Counted from the stretch's first letter, positions 6,316 to 14,349 are shown. The stretch: 17,840 nucleotides of DNA from Burkholderiales bacterium (GCA_029266935.1 JAQSVY010000012.1:1-17840), one strand, 5' to 3'. Notes: generated by a model from the sequence alone, not told the origin. A program made the numbers and translations.

Positions 6316-6942
6316 ATGAGAAGACTCCTGCTCCTTCCCGCCGTCGTGGCGGTCGCCGCCTGCACCACGGCACCGAGCGTCAGCGAGCACCCCAAGCCCT
6401 CGCCGCGCGAACTGGAAGAAGTCACCGCCGTCCTCAAGCGCGATTTCCGCGCGCGCGGCCAGGCGACGATGGACCGAGTCGAGCTCGACGAGGTGCAGCG
6501 GCTGTGCAACCTGCACGCCGACAACCCGCCCGCCGAGCTCGCGCGGCCGATCGAGGAGACGCAGCTCAAGGCCATCCCCTTCCCGGCCGGCAGCATGATG
6601 GGGGACTGGAAGAACGGCGAGAAGATCGCGCAGAGCGGCCGCGGCGCCATGTGGAGCGACAAGCCCGGCGTGCAGGAGGGCGGCAGCTGCTACAACTGCC
6701 ACCAGATCTCGCCGAAGGAGACGGCGTTCGGCACGATCGGGCCGAGCCTCGCCGGCTACGGCAAGACCCGCGGCAACCGCCCGGAGATCCAGCGATACGT
6801 CTACGGCAAGATCTACAACTCCAAGGCGTACAACGCCTGCTCGCAGATGCCTCGCCTCGGCCACTCGAAGACGCTCAACGAGCAGCAGATCAAGGACCTC
6901 GTCGCGCTGCTCCTCGACCCGGCGTCGCCGGTGAACCAGTAG
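6316..6942 (+). CDS. soxX: SoxX, c-type cytochrome subunit of SoxAX (lipoprotein-like)
   Basis: 208 residues. SoxX is the electron-accepting cytochrome of the SoxAX complex. The haem motif is CYNCH at 125-129 and Met178 in CSQMPRLGH is the probable axial ligand. GTIGPSLAGYGKTRG is the usual segment after the haem. The N-terminal MRRLLLLPAVVAVAAC fits a lipoprotein signal with Cys16 as the lipidated residue. The mature protein has an extra N-terminal region (about 20-95) with one Cys (Cys64), as in the longer SoxX variants. The open frame extends far upstream through soxA, but ATG 6316 after GAGGAGA gives the signal peptide and is the clear start. Confidence 0.94.
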   Translation: MRRLLLLPAVVAVAACTTAPSVSEHPKPSPRELEEVTAVLKRDFRARGQATMDRVELDEVQRLCNLHADNPPAELARPIEETQLKAIPFPAGSMMGDWKNGEKIAQSGRGAMWSDKPGVQEGGSCYNCHQISPKETAFGTIGPSLAGYGKTRGNRPEIQRYVYGKIYNSKAYNACSQMPRLGHSKTLNEQQIKDLVALLLDPASPVNQ

Positions 6943-6949
6943 CGCGGGA

Positions 6950-8644
6950 TTGCGGCGCCGGGATTTTCTTCGCCTTCTTGCAAGCGCCGCCGCGGCTGGC
7001 GCCTCGCTGCGGCCGGGGCTCTCCCAGGCGCAGGCGGCCGACGAGCTCTACGAAGTCCCGCCCTTCGGCAATGTGAGCCTGCTGCACGTCACCGACGTGC
7101 ACGCGCAGCTCTTGCCGGTATATTTCCGCGAGCCCAGCGTCAATATCGGCGTAGGCGGCGCCTCGGGCCGCCCGCCGCACGTCGTCGGCGCGCCCTTCCT
7201 CGAGTTCTTCTCGATCGAAAGGCAATCCGCGCGGGCGCATGCCTTCACTCACCTCGACTTCGAGCCGCTGGCGCGGCGCTATGGCAAGGTCGGTGGCTAC
7301 GCGCATCTCGCCACGCTGGTGGAGCGCCTGCGTGGCTCGCGCCCGCACGCGCTGCTGCTTGACGGCGGCGACAGCTGGCAGGGCTCGGCGACCTCGCTGT
7401 GGACGCGGGGGGCGGACATGATCGGCGCGCAGAAACGCCTCGGCGTCGATCTCATGACCGCGCACTGGGAGTTCACTTACGGCGCCGAGCGCGTCCGGCA
7501 GGCGGTCGACAAGGAGCTTGCGCCCATGGAGTTCCTGGCGCAGAACGTGAAGACCGCCGACTTCGAGGACCCGGTGTTCAAGCCCTATAGCCTGCGCACC
7601 GTCGGCGGCGTCGCGCTCGCGGTGATCGGCCAGGCGTTCCCGTATACGCCGATCGCCAACCCGCGCCACATGGTCCCCGACTGGACCTTCGGCATCCAGG
7701 AGCCCCGCCTGCAGCAGCTCATCGACGAGGTGCGGGCGAAGGGCGCGCAGGCCGTGGTGCTGCTGTCCCACAACGGCATGGACGTCGACCTGAAGCTCGC
7801 CTCGCGGGTGCGCGGCCTGGATGCGATCCTCGGCGGCCACACGCACGACGGCGTGCCGCGCCCGGTGCAGGTCGGCAGGACCGTTGTCACCAATGCCGGC
7901 TCCAACGGCAAGTTCCTCGCCGTGCTCGACTTGCAGGTGGGTGCCGGCGGCGTGCGCGACCACCGCTACCGCCTGCTGCCGGTCTTCTCCAACCTCCTGC
8001 CGCCGGACCGCGCGATGGCGCAGTACATCGAGGACGTGCGCAAGCCGTTCCAGACCAAGCTGCAGGAGCGACTCGGCGTCAACGAAACCCTGCTCTACCG
8101 GCGCGGGAACTTCAACGGCACCTGGGACCAGCTGATGCTAGAGGCGCTGCTGCAGGAGAAAGGCGCCGAGATCGCCTTCTCGCCGGGCTTCCGCTGGGGC
8201 ACGACCCTGCTGCCCGGCGACGCGATCACCTTCGAGCACGTCATGGACCAGACGGCGATCACCTACCCTCATTCGACGCTGAGCGAGCTCACCGGCGAGC
8301 AGGTCAAGGTGATCCTCGAGGACGTGGCCGACAACCTCTTCAATCCCGATCCCTACCTGCAGCAGGGAGGAGACATGGTGCGCGTGGGCGGAATGACCTA
8401 TGCCTGCGATCCGCACGCACGGATCGGCGCACGCATCTCCGACATGAGGCTGCGGGGCAAGCCGCTCGATCCGGCGCGGCGCTACAAGGTGGCGGGATGG
8501 GCGCCAGTCGCCGAAGGCGCGAGCGGCGAGCCGATCTGGGAGCTCGTCGCACGCTACCTGCGCGCACGCAAGTCTGTCGGGCCTCTGACGGTGAATCTTC
8601 CGCGTCTCGCCGGCGTTCAAGGTAATCCTGGTATTTCGCAGTAA
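6950..8644 (+). CDS. soxB: SoxB, thiosulfohydrolase
   Basis: 564 residues, the normal length. SoxB is the periplasmic dimanganese enzyme that hydrolyses the sulfate group from the SoxY S-thiosulfonate. It belongs to the 5'-nucleotidase family. The Tat signal RRRDFLRLL is at 2-10. Metal and active-site motifs: TDVHAQLLP with Asp49 and His51, DGGDSWQGS (138-145), HWEFTYG (172-178), LLSHNGMD with His274, and GGHTHDGVP (295-303). The only available start that retains the Tat motif is TTG at 6950, because an in-frame stop lies at 6932-6934 and no other start codon lies between. The gap to soxX is seven bases. A macAB-like gene set follows after 11 bases, so soxB is unlikely to be the last gene of its transcript. 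Confidence 0.96.
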   Translation: MRRRDFLRLLASAAAAGASLRPGLSQAQAADELYEVPPFGNVSLLHVTDVHAQLLPVYFREPSVNIGVGGASGRPPHVVGAPFLEFFSIERQSARAHAFTHLDFEPLARRYGKVGGYAHLATLVERLRGSRPHALLLDGGDSWQGSATSLWTRGADMIGAQKRLGVDLMTAHWEFTYGAERVRQAVDKELAPMEFLAQNVKTADFEDPVFKPYSLRTVGGVALAVIGQAFPYTPIANPRHMVPDWTFGIQEPRLQQLIDEVRAKGAQAVVLLSHNGMDVDLKLASRVRGLDAILGGHTHDGVPRPVQVGRTVVTNAGSNGKFLAVLDLQVGAGGVRDHRYRLLPVFSNLLPPDRAMAQYIEDVRKPFQTKLQERLGVNETLLYRRGNFNGTWDQLMLEALLQEKGAEIAFSPGFRWGTTLLPGDAITFEHVMDQTAITYPHSTLSELTGEQVKVILEDVADNLFNPDPYLQQGGDMVRVGGMTYACDPHARIGARISDMRLRGKPLDPARRYKVAGWAPVAEGASGEPIWELVARYLRARKSVGPLTVNLPRLAGVQGNPGISQ

Positions 8645-8655
8645 AGTCTCTTCCC

Positions 8656-10209
8656 ATGAAGTTCTCGTTGGGCAAGGCCGTGCTCCTAGTCGCGATCGTG
8701 GCCGCGGCCGTCGGCGCCTGGTACTGGCTGCAATCGCGCGGCGTCGACAGCGAGGTGCGCTACCGCCTCGCGAAGGTCGAGCGTGGCCCGATCTCGGCGG
8801 TGGTCGCGGCGAGCGGCACGCTGAACGCCGTGACCACCGTCCAGGTGGGCTCGCAGATCTCCGGGCAGGTCAAGGAGATCTTCGCTGACTTCAACACGCC
8901 GGTGAAGAGCGGCCAGGTGATCGCCCGCATCGATCCGGCGACCTTCGAGCTGCGAGTGAACCAGGCGCGCGCCGACCTCGACGCCGCGCACAGCGCGGTG
9001 GCGGTGGCCCGCGCCGGCCTTGCCGCGCAGCAGGCCGAGCTCGGCCGCGTCAGGGTGGCGCTCGCCGACGCGCAGCGCGACCTCGAGCGTAAGAAATCGC
9101 TCGTCGACAAGAACTACATCTCCCCCGCCGAGCTCGACAAGGCGCGTACCGTATACGACAGCACGCGCGAGCAGCTCAAAGCGGTGCAGGCGCAGCAGCA
9201 GGTGAGCGAGGCGCAGGTGAGAAGCGCGCTCGCTACAGTCAAGCAGCGAGAGTCGCTCCTGAAGCAGTCAGAGGTGGACCTGGAGCGCACCATCATCCGC
9301 GCTCCGGTCGACGGTACGGTGATCCTGCGCAACATCGACGCCGGCCAGACCGTCGCGGCGAGCCTGCAGGCGCCCGTGCTCTTCACTATCGCCCAGGACC
9401 TGCGCGACATGCAGGTCGAGGCGGCGATCGACGAGGCAGACGTCGGGCGCTTGCGCACGGGCATGCCGGTGAGCTTCGCCGTCGATGCCTTTCCGCGCCG
9501 CAGCTTCTCGGGCGACATCCGGCAGATCCGCAAATCGCCCCAGAACGTGCAGAACGTCGTCAGCTATACCGTGGTGATCTCGGCCGCCAACCCCGACCTT
9601 GCGCTGCTGCCGGGCATGACGGCGAACGTGCGCGTGCAGGTCGACAGCCGCGCCAGCGCGCTGAAGGTGCCCAACGCGGCGCTGCGCTGGCGCCCGCCGG
9701 GCGCGGCAGCCGAGCCCGCACCGCAGGAAGGCACGCCGGCCGCCAAGGGCCAGGGCGCCGGCCAGGCGGCGCAGTTCCGCGAACAGCTGATGAAGGAGCT
9801 CAAGCCGAGCGACACCCAGAAGGCGCAGCTCGACGACATCCTCGCCGAGTCGCGGCGGCGCTTCGCCACGCTGCGCGAGCTCGGCTCCGAGACTGAGCGG
9901 CGGCGCGAGATGGAGCGAATCCGCGCCGACGCCAGCGCGCGCATTTCGCAGATCGTCACCGCCGAGCAGCGTCCCGCCTGGGAGAAGCTGCTCGCCGACT
10001 CGCGCGGGCGCGGGCAGGCCATCACCGGGCGCCTATGGGTGCTGCGCGACGGCGAGCCCCGGCCGCTCGAGGTGCGCCTCGGGCTGAGCGACGGCACCAG
10101 CACGGAACTCGTCGGGGGCACGCTCAGTGAGGGCGCCGAGGTGATCGTCGGGCTCGCCCCGTCGGGCGGCAATGGCGGCGCGGGGCTACCCCGCTTCCGC
10201 CTCTTCTGA
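8656..10209 (+). CDS. MacA-like periplasmic adaptor (membrane fusion protein) with Spy/LTXXQ-like insertion
   Basis: 517 residues, longer than typical MacA (about 370-390). Order of parts: N-terminal membrane anchor about 6-25; first lipoyl-like half with AASGTLNAVTTVQVGSQISG (51-70); long coiled-coil hairpin about 95-215, rich in Ala, Gln and Glu; second lipoyl half RTIIRAPVDGTVILRNIDAG; beta-barrel to about 345. Then comes a Pro/Ala linker and an unusual helical insert, about 347-455, with LKPSDTQKAQLDDILAESR and ISQIVTAEQRPAWEKL. These resemble paired LTXXQ motifs of Spy/CpxP periplasmic chaperones. The adaptor fold resumes at GRLWVLRDGEPRPLEVRLG (459-477). The family links an inner-membrane MacB-type ABC transporter to an outer-membrane TolC-type channel. 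The stop overlaps the next ATG by one base. No TolC homologue is in the window. Confidence 0.88.
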   Translation: MKFSLGKAVLLVAIVAAAVGAWYWLQSRGVDSEVRYRLAKVERGPISAVVAASGTLNAVTTVQVGSQISGQVKEIFADFNTPVKSGQVIARIDPATFELRVNQARADLDAAHSAVAVARAGLAAQQAELGRVRVALADAQRDLERKKSLVDKNYISPAELDKARTVYDSTREQLKAVQAQQQVSEAQVRSALATVKQRESLLKQSEVDLERTIIRAPVDGTVILRNIDAGQTVAASLQAPVLFTIAQDLRDMQVEAAIDEADVGRLRTGMPVSFAVDAFPRRSFSGDIRQIRKSPQNVQNVVSYTVVISAANPDLALLPGMTANVRVQVDSRASALKVPNAALRWRPPGAAAEPAPQEGTPAAKGQGAGQAAQFREQLMKELKPSDTQKAQLDDILAESRRRFATLRELGSETERRREMERIRADASARISQIVTAEQRPAWEKLLADSRGRGQAITGRLWVLRDGEPRPLEVRLGLSDGTSTELVGGTLSEGAEVIVGLAPSGGNGGAGLPRFRLF

Positions 10210-10943
10210 TGTCGGACCCCCTCATCCAGGTGCGCGACTTGGTGAAGATCTACACCATGGGCGAAACAGAGGTACGCGCGCTCGCCAGCGTGAGCGCCGA
10301 CATCGCGCAGGGCGAGTTTATCGCGGTGATGGGCCCGTCGGGCTCGGGGAAATCGACCTTCATGAACCTGCTCGGCTGCCTGGACCACGCCACCAGCGGC
10401 GAGTACCGGTTCGCCGGCGAGCGGGTCTCCGAGCTCGACGGCGACCGGCTCGCGCAGGTGCGCAACCGGCGGGTCGGCTTCGTCTTCCAGCACTTCAACC
10501 TGCTCGCGCGCACGAGCGCGCTGGAGAACGTCGAGCTGCCGCTTCTCTATGCGGGCCTTGCGAAGAAGGACCGTGTCGCAAAAGCCCTGCGGATGCTGGA
10601 GAGGGTCGGGCTGGCGCCGCGCGCGCACCACCATCCGGCACAGCTCTCCGGGGGCCAGCAGCAGCGTGTCGCCATCGCCCGGGCGCTGGTCACCGAGCCG
10701 CTGCTGATCCTGGCCGACGAGCCGACCGGCGCCCTCGACTCGCGCACCAGCCTGGAGATCATGGCGCTTTTCCAGGCGCTCAACCGCCAGGGCATGACCG
10801 TGATCGTCGTCACCCACGAGAACGACGTGGCCCGCTTCGCGCGACGCATCCTGCGCTTCCGCGACGGCCGCATCGTCAGCGATGAGGCCAACGCGCCCCT
10901 CGACGCCGCGGCGGTCCTCGCGGTCGAGCCGAAGGCGGCATGA
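10209..10943 (+). CDS. MacB/LolD-type ABC transporter ATP-binding protein
   Basis: 244 residues, one nucleotide-binding domain. Walker A GPSGSGKST (42-50), Q-loop Gln94 in FVFQHFNLL, signature LSGGQQQRV (146-154), Walker B LLILADEPTGALD (165-177) and switch His203 in VTHEND are all intact. The GALDSRTS and FQHFNLLARTSALENVELP segments place it in the MacB/LolD/FtsE branch. The ATPase is a separate protein here, whereas E. coli MacB has ATPase and permease fused. The start overlaps the macA-like stop by one base (TGATG) and the stop overlaps the permease start by four bases (ATGA), so translation of the three genes is likely coupled. Confidence 0.93.
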   Translation: MSDPLIQVRDLVKIYTMGETEVRALASVSADIAQGEFIAVMGPSGSGKSTFMNLLGCLDHATSGEYRFAGERVSELDGDRLAQVRNRRVGFVFQHFNLLARTSALENVELPLLYAGLAKKDRVAKALRMLERVGLAPRAHHHPAQLSGGQQQRVAIARALVTEPLLILADEPTGALDSRTSLEIMALFQALNRQGMTVIVVTHENDVARFARRILRFRDGRIVSDEANAPLDAAAVLAVEPKAA

Positions 10944-12172
10944 ACTTCTCCAGCCTGCTGCGCATCGCGCTGCGCGCCCTCGCGATCAACAAGCTGCGCA
11001 GCGCCCTCACCATGCTCGGCATCGTCATCGGCGTCGGCGCGGTGATCGTGATGATCGCGGTCGGCGCCGGCGCGCAGAAGCGCGTCGAGGAGCAGATCCG
11101 CGCCCTCGGCTCCAACCTGCTGCTGATCATGTCGGGAGCGCGTACCCAGGGCGGCGTGCGCCTTGCGGTCGGCTCGGGGCAGACCCTCTCCGAGGACGAC
11201 GCGATCGCCATCAACCGTGAGATCCCAGAGGCGCTCGCCGCGCCGGCGCTGCGCGGCGGCGCGCAGGTGGTATGGGGCAACGCCAACTGGTCGACGCAGA
11301 TCTACGGCACCACGCCGGAGTACCTGCTGGTGCGCGAATGGCAGCTCGCCGCAGGGCGCCCGTTCGAGCCCTCTGAGACCTCCGGCGCGGGCAAGGTGTG
11401 CCTGATCGGCAGCACCGTGGCGCGCGGGCTGTTCGGCTCGACCGACCCGGTCGGCCAGGTGGTCCGCATCAAGCGCGTGCCGTTCACGGTGATCGGCGTG
11501 CTCGAGACCAAGGGCCAGAGCCTGATGGGCACCGACCAGGACGACCTCATCATCATGCCGATCTCCACCGCGCGCGGCCGGGTGCTCGGCAGCGCGACGC
11601 AGGCGAAGCAGCGCGCCGTTGGTACCATCTGGGTCAAGGCGGCCGACGGCTACGACACCAAGCTCGTCGAGGAGCAGGTGCGCGCGCTGCTACGCCAGCG
11701 CCACCGCCTGCAGCAGGGCAGCGACGACGACTTCTCGCTGCGCAACCTCCAGGAAGTGATGTCGGCGCAGGAAGCGTCTAGCCGCGTGCTCGCGCTGCTG
11801 CTCGCCGCCGTGGCCTCGGTGTCGCTGCTGGTCGGCGGCATCGGCATCATGAACATCATGCTGGTGTCGGTGACCGAGCGCACACGCGAGGTCGGCCTGC
11901 GCATGGCGGTGGGCGCGCGCACACGCGACATCCTTGGGCAGTTCCTGGTCGAGGCGGTGACGCTCTCGCTCATCGGCGGCTTGATCGGCGTCGCCCTGGG
12001 CACCGGCACCTCCCTCGCCATCGGCGGCTTCCTTGGCTGGCCGGTGCTGCTCTCGCCGGAGGCGATCGGCCTCGCGGTCGCTTTCGCCTTCGTGATTGGC
12101 GTGTTCTTCGGCTTCTACCCTGCGCGCAAGGCGGCGCGACTCAACCCGGTGGACGCTTTGCGCTTCGAGTAG
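10940..12172 (+). CDS. MacB-type ABC transporter permease (FtsX-like)
   Basis: 410 residues. The architecture is the four-helix MacB/FtsX type. TM1 at about 22-44 (LTMLGIVIGVGAVIVMIAVG) follows the conserved LRALAINKLRSALT. A large periplasmic domain spans about 45-280. Three C-terminal helices lie around 282-305 (starting SLLVGGIGIMNIMLVSVTER), 335-360 and 370-395, and the protein ends in PARKAARLNPVDALRFE, the typical MacB/LolC-like tail. With the preceding ATPase and the adaptor it should form a tripartite mechanotransmission exporter that moves substrates from periplasm to outside rather than across the inner membrane. The substrate is not readable. The 3' end overlaps the convergent GT-C/TPR gene by 32 bases. 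Confidence 0.93.
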   Translation: MNFSSLLRIALRALAINKLRSALTMLGIVIGVGAVIVMIAVGAGAQKRVEEQIRALGSNLLLIMSGARTQGGVRLAVGSGQTLSEDDAIAINREIPEALAAPALRGGAQVVWGNANWSTQIYGTTPEYLLVREWQLAAGRPFEPSETSGAGKVCLIGSTVARGLFGSTDPVGQVVRIKRVPFTVIGVLETKGQSLMGTDQDDLIIMPISTARGRVLGSATQAKQRAVGTIWVKAADGYDTKLVEEQVRALLRQRHRLQQGSDDDFSLRNLQEVMSAQEASSRVLALLLAAVASVSLLVGGIGIMNIMLVSVTERTREVGLRMAVGARTRDILGQFLVEAVTLSLIGGLIGVALGTGTSLAIGGFLGWPVLLSPEAIGLAVAFAFVIGVFFGFYPARKAARLNPVDALRFE

Positions 12173-13745
12173 GCGCTAGCAACCCGCTGCCGGGATCCTC
12201 GAGGCGTTTCAAGCGGTGCGCGGCGCCATGGAAGCCGAGCTTCACGGCCGTCCGGTAGTGCGTCTTGGCCTCCTCCTCGCGACCGAGGCCCTCCAACGCG
12301 AAGCCGAGCAGGTGTCGCGCCGAGCCCGACTCGGGACGCAGCTCGGCAGCGCGCGCGATGAACGGCAGTGCCGCCTCGTATTGCTCGAGCTCCACATGGA
12401 TGGCGGCGCGCGCGAAATAGCAGTCGTAGGTCATGGGGTACTGTGCGATGCAGCGCTCGGCGACCGCGATCGCTTTTGCGGCCTCGCCGCGGTAAAAATA
12501 TTCCCGCCCGAGCTGGTAGAGCGTTCTCGAGCCGCCCGGCGCGGGCTCGGCCGGCAGCTTGTCGGCAGCGTCCTGCCAGAGCGCGAGGCCGCTGGAGAAG
12601 CTCTGCAAGCGCTCGTGCGCCTGGAAAGCGAGCAGCGGCAGCGCGGCGAGCACCGCCACCTGCAGCCATGGGCGGGTGAGGAGCGCCGCGAGGGCGATGG
12701 CCAGTCCGGGCGCCCAGAGATAGCTGCGGTACAGCACGAAGGGGTCCGCGAAGCGCACCGTGGTGAATTCCACGAGGAAGAGCAGCCAGACGTAGAGCAG
12801 CCCGAAGCCAGCCATGGCGGCGCGTCCGCCGCGCGTCAGAAGGTACGCGCAGAACGCCCCGTAGGCGAGAAAAGCAAGCAATCCGGGCAGCAGGCTGCTG
12901 GCGAGATCCACCCGCACGTCGATCGACATCGCGCCGGTATCGGGCCAGAGCCACAGCGCGAGGTAGCGCAAGAAGAGCTCGAGCTGCGTGGCGACGCTCT
13001 GCAGCCATGCGCCGCCCGCCTCGGCACCGACCTGCTGGGCCACCACGGCAAAGTCCGGCTCGTAGGTGGTGCCGATCTTGCCCCTGACCAGCAGCACGGC
13101 GAGCAGCGCTGCGGGAACGCATGCGAGCGCGTAGATCGCCGCGTGCCGCAGGGCGAAGCGCCGCTCCGCAGCCAAGACCAGCAGCAACGCGGCGGCGGGA
13201 ACGAGCACCGCCGTTTCCTTCGAGAGCACCGCGAGCGAGAACATCACCGCTGCCGTCACCGCGTCGGCGTGCCGGCGCTCGCGCAGGCCGCGGAAAAAGA
13301 AGATGACGGACAGCAGCGAGAAGAGCGTCGCCAGCAATCCGGTGCGCTGGATCAGGTAGGCAACACCGTAGACCGCGACCGGGTGCAGGGCGAACGCCGC
13401 GGCGGCGGCGAAGGCGGCAAGGCGCGACGGCGCGGCGGGCGCGGCATGACGCAGCAGGTCGAGGATCAGCTTGTAGAGCGCGAGGGCGACGCAAAGATGC
13501 AGCGCCAGGCTGACCAGCCGGTGCGCCCCGATGCTTTCCCAGAGCACGTGCACAAGCGCGAGGGAGAAGTAGCCGGGCAGGCGCAGCTCCAGCCCGAGGG
13601 GCGTGGTCGCGTAGCGGGCGAAATTGCGCCCGGAGAAGAAGAACGTGTCGTCGAAGACGAGCAGGTTGCCGAGGAACGGCAGGTACAACGCCAGCCCGAG
13701 CGCGATCAGCGCGCAGGGCCAAAGGAGTGGAGAGAAGCGGGTCAA
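12141..13745 (-). CDS. Polytopic GT-C-like membrane protein with C-terminal TPRs, putative pilin glycosylation
   Basis: 534 residues from TTG 13745. The first helix runs PLLWPCALIALGLALYLP and is followed by an outer loop with LLVFDDTFFFSG. An acidic DD pair at this place is typical of GT-C membrane glycosyltransferases. About ten further hydrophobic segments follow, including HLCVALALYKLILDLL, FALHPVAVYGVAYLIQRTG (a Tmtc-like signature) and LFSLLSVIFFFRGL. The last ~120 residues hold about three TPR units (LYQLGREYFYRGEAAKAIAV, CYFARAAIHVELEQYEAAL, ARHLLGFALEGLGREEEA). It lies directly downstream of the pilin, so a role in pilin O-glycosylation is a reasonable inference only. The frame stays open to a TTG at 13781, but those extra 12 codons are the terminator hairpin itself, so TTG 13745 is preferred. 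The 3' end overlaps the macB permease by 32 bases. Confidence 0.75.
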   Translation of the reverse strand: MTRFSPLLWPCALIALGLALYLPFLGNLLVFDDTFFFSGRNFARYATTPLGLELRLPGYFSLALVHVLWESIGAHRLVSLALHLCVALALYKLILDLLRHAAPAAPSRLAAFAAAAAFALHPVAVYGVAYLIQRTGLLATLFSLLSVIFFFRGLRERRHADAVTAAVMFSLAVLSKETAVLVPAAALLLVLAAERRFALRHAAIYALACVPAALLAVLLVRGKIGTTYEPDFAVVAQQVGAEAGGAWLQSVATQLELFLRYLALWLWPDTGAMSIDVRVDLASSLLPGLLAFLAYGAFCAYLLTRGGRAAMAGFGLLYVWLLFLVEFTTVRFADPFVLYRSYLWAPGLAIALAALLTRPWLQVAVLAALPLLAFQAHERLQSFSSGLALWQDAADKLPAEPAPGGSRTLYQLGREYFYRGEAAKAIAVAERCIAQYPMTYDCYFARAAIHVELEQYEAALPFIARAAELRPESGSARHLLGFALEGLGREEEAKTHYRTAVKLGFHGAAHRLKRLEDPGSGLLAPTRSAKRPPG

Positions 13746-13774
13746 AAAAAAAGGTACCCCGAAGGGTACCTTTT
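13744..13774 (-). terminator. Rho-independent terminator of the pilin gene (UUCG tetraloop)
   Basis: On the minus strand the 11-bp perfect stem AAAAGGTACCC / GGGTACCTTTT encloses the loop TTCG, giving the extra-stable C(UUCG)G tetraloop, and continues into nine T in total. It lies 18 bases after the pilin stop. On the plus strand the same hairpin is followed by only four T, so it acts mainly on minus-strand transcripts. It also overlaps the 5' end of the downstream GT-C/TPR gene. Confidence 0.93.
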
Positions 13775-13792
13775 CTCGCAAGCGAGCCGCGA

Positions 13793-14278
13793 TTACAGCG
13801 TGCCGCGGCAGGAGCCGGGCAGGTATTTCGGCAGGAGGGTCGTGCCGGTCCCGCCGCAGACCCAGCCGTAGAGGCCCTTGCCCATGTCGCCCCCGGGCGC
13901 ACTCGACGCCGGGTTGGAGCCGTCGATCATCGGGATCAGCGTCACCACCGAGCCGTTGACGTCGGTGCTGATGTTGCGGATCTTGGCCGTCACGACGCCG
14001 TTGGCGTCGGTCGTGATGGTCTCCAGGAATTTCGTGGAGCCTTCGCCGCCAGGGCCTGTTTCGCAGCCCCAGGCGCCGGCCGCCGGGGCCGTGCCGCCCG
14101 TCTGGTAGACCTCGGTAATCGAGGTGCGGCAGGCACTCATTCCCAAGATCACTTCCGACACTTTCGCCCGGACCGTGTAGTCCTGGTAGGCGGGCAGTGC
14201 GACCGCCGCCAGGATACCGATGATCGCCACCACGATCATCAGTTCGATCAGCGTGAAGCCACGTTGTATCTGTTTCAT
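13793..14278 (-). CDS. pilA: Type IV major pilin (PilA-like)
   Basis: 161 residues. The class III signal peptide [19 protein letters not shown] has a short basic leader cleaved after Gly7 by the prepilin peptidase. Phe8 becomes the N-methylated residue 1 and Glu12 the conserved Glu5. The hydrophobic helix continues through [20 protein letters not shown]. The globular domain has four cysteines (Cys50, Cys72, Cys141, Cys157). Cys141-Cys157 would close a C-terminal D-region loop, WVCGGTG to [15 protein letters not shown] seven bases before ATG 14278 is the ribosome binding site; the frame is open further upstream but lacks pilin features. It has its own sigma-54-type promoter and strong terminator, consistent with a highly expressed single gene. 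The symbol is by family; which pilin it corresponds to functionally is not shown. Confidence 0.92.
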   Translation of the reverse strand: MKQIQRGFTLIELMIVVAIIGILAAVALPAYQDYTVRAKVSEVILGMSACRTSITEVYQTGGTAPAAGAWGCETGPGGEGSTKFLETITTDANGVVTAKIRNISTDVNGSVVTLIPMIDGSNPASSAPGGDMGKGLYGWVCGGTGTTLLPKYLPGSCRGTL

Positions 14279-14334
14279 CGATGCACTCCCTTCAGTTGTT
14301 AAAGTTCGATCCCAAAGGACCGCCGGCGTATCAC

Positions 14335-14349
14335 GCAAAGCGCGTGCCA
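14335..14349 (-). promoter_or_regulatory. Sigma-54 (RpoN) promoter of the pilin gene
   Basis: The minus strand reads TGGCAC-GCGCT-TTGC, an exact match to the -24/-12 core (TGGCAC, five bases, TTGC). Transcription would start near 14323, leaving a leader of about 45 bases before the pilin ATG at 14278. PilR-activated sigma-54 promoters are known for pilin genes, so location and motif agree. Upstream on the same side the hexamer CACGGG (plus strand) occurs twice, at about 14381 and 14394, a possible but unproven activator site. Confidence 0.85.

Noticed and set aside
12216..13871. 551-codon open frame opposite the GT-C/TPR gene
   Set aside because: Its product is a charged Arg/Glu/Gln-rich sequence without domains; long opposite-strand frames are common in GC-rich DNA, and the minus-strand frame has clear membrane segments and TPRs.
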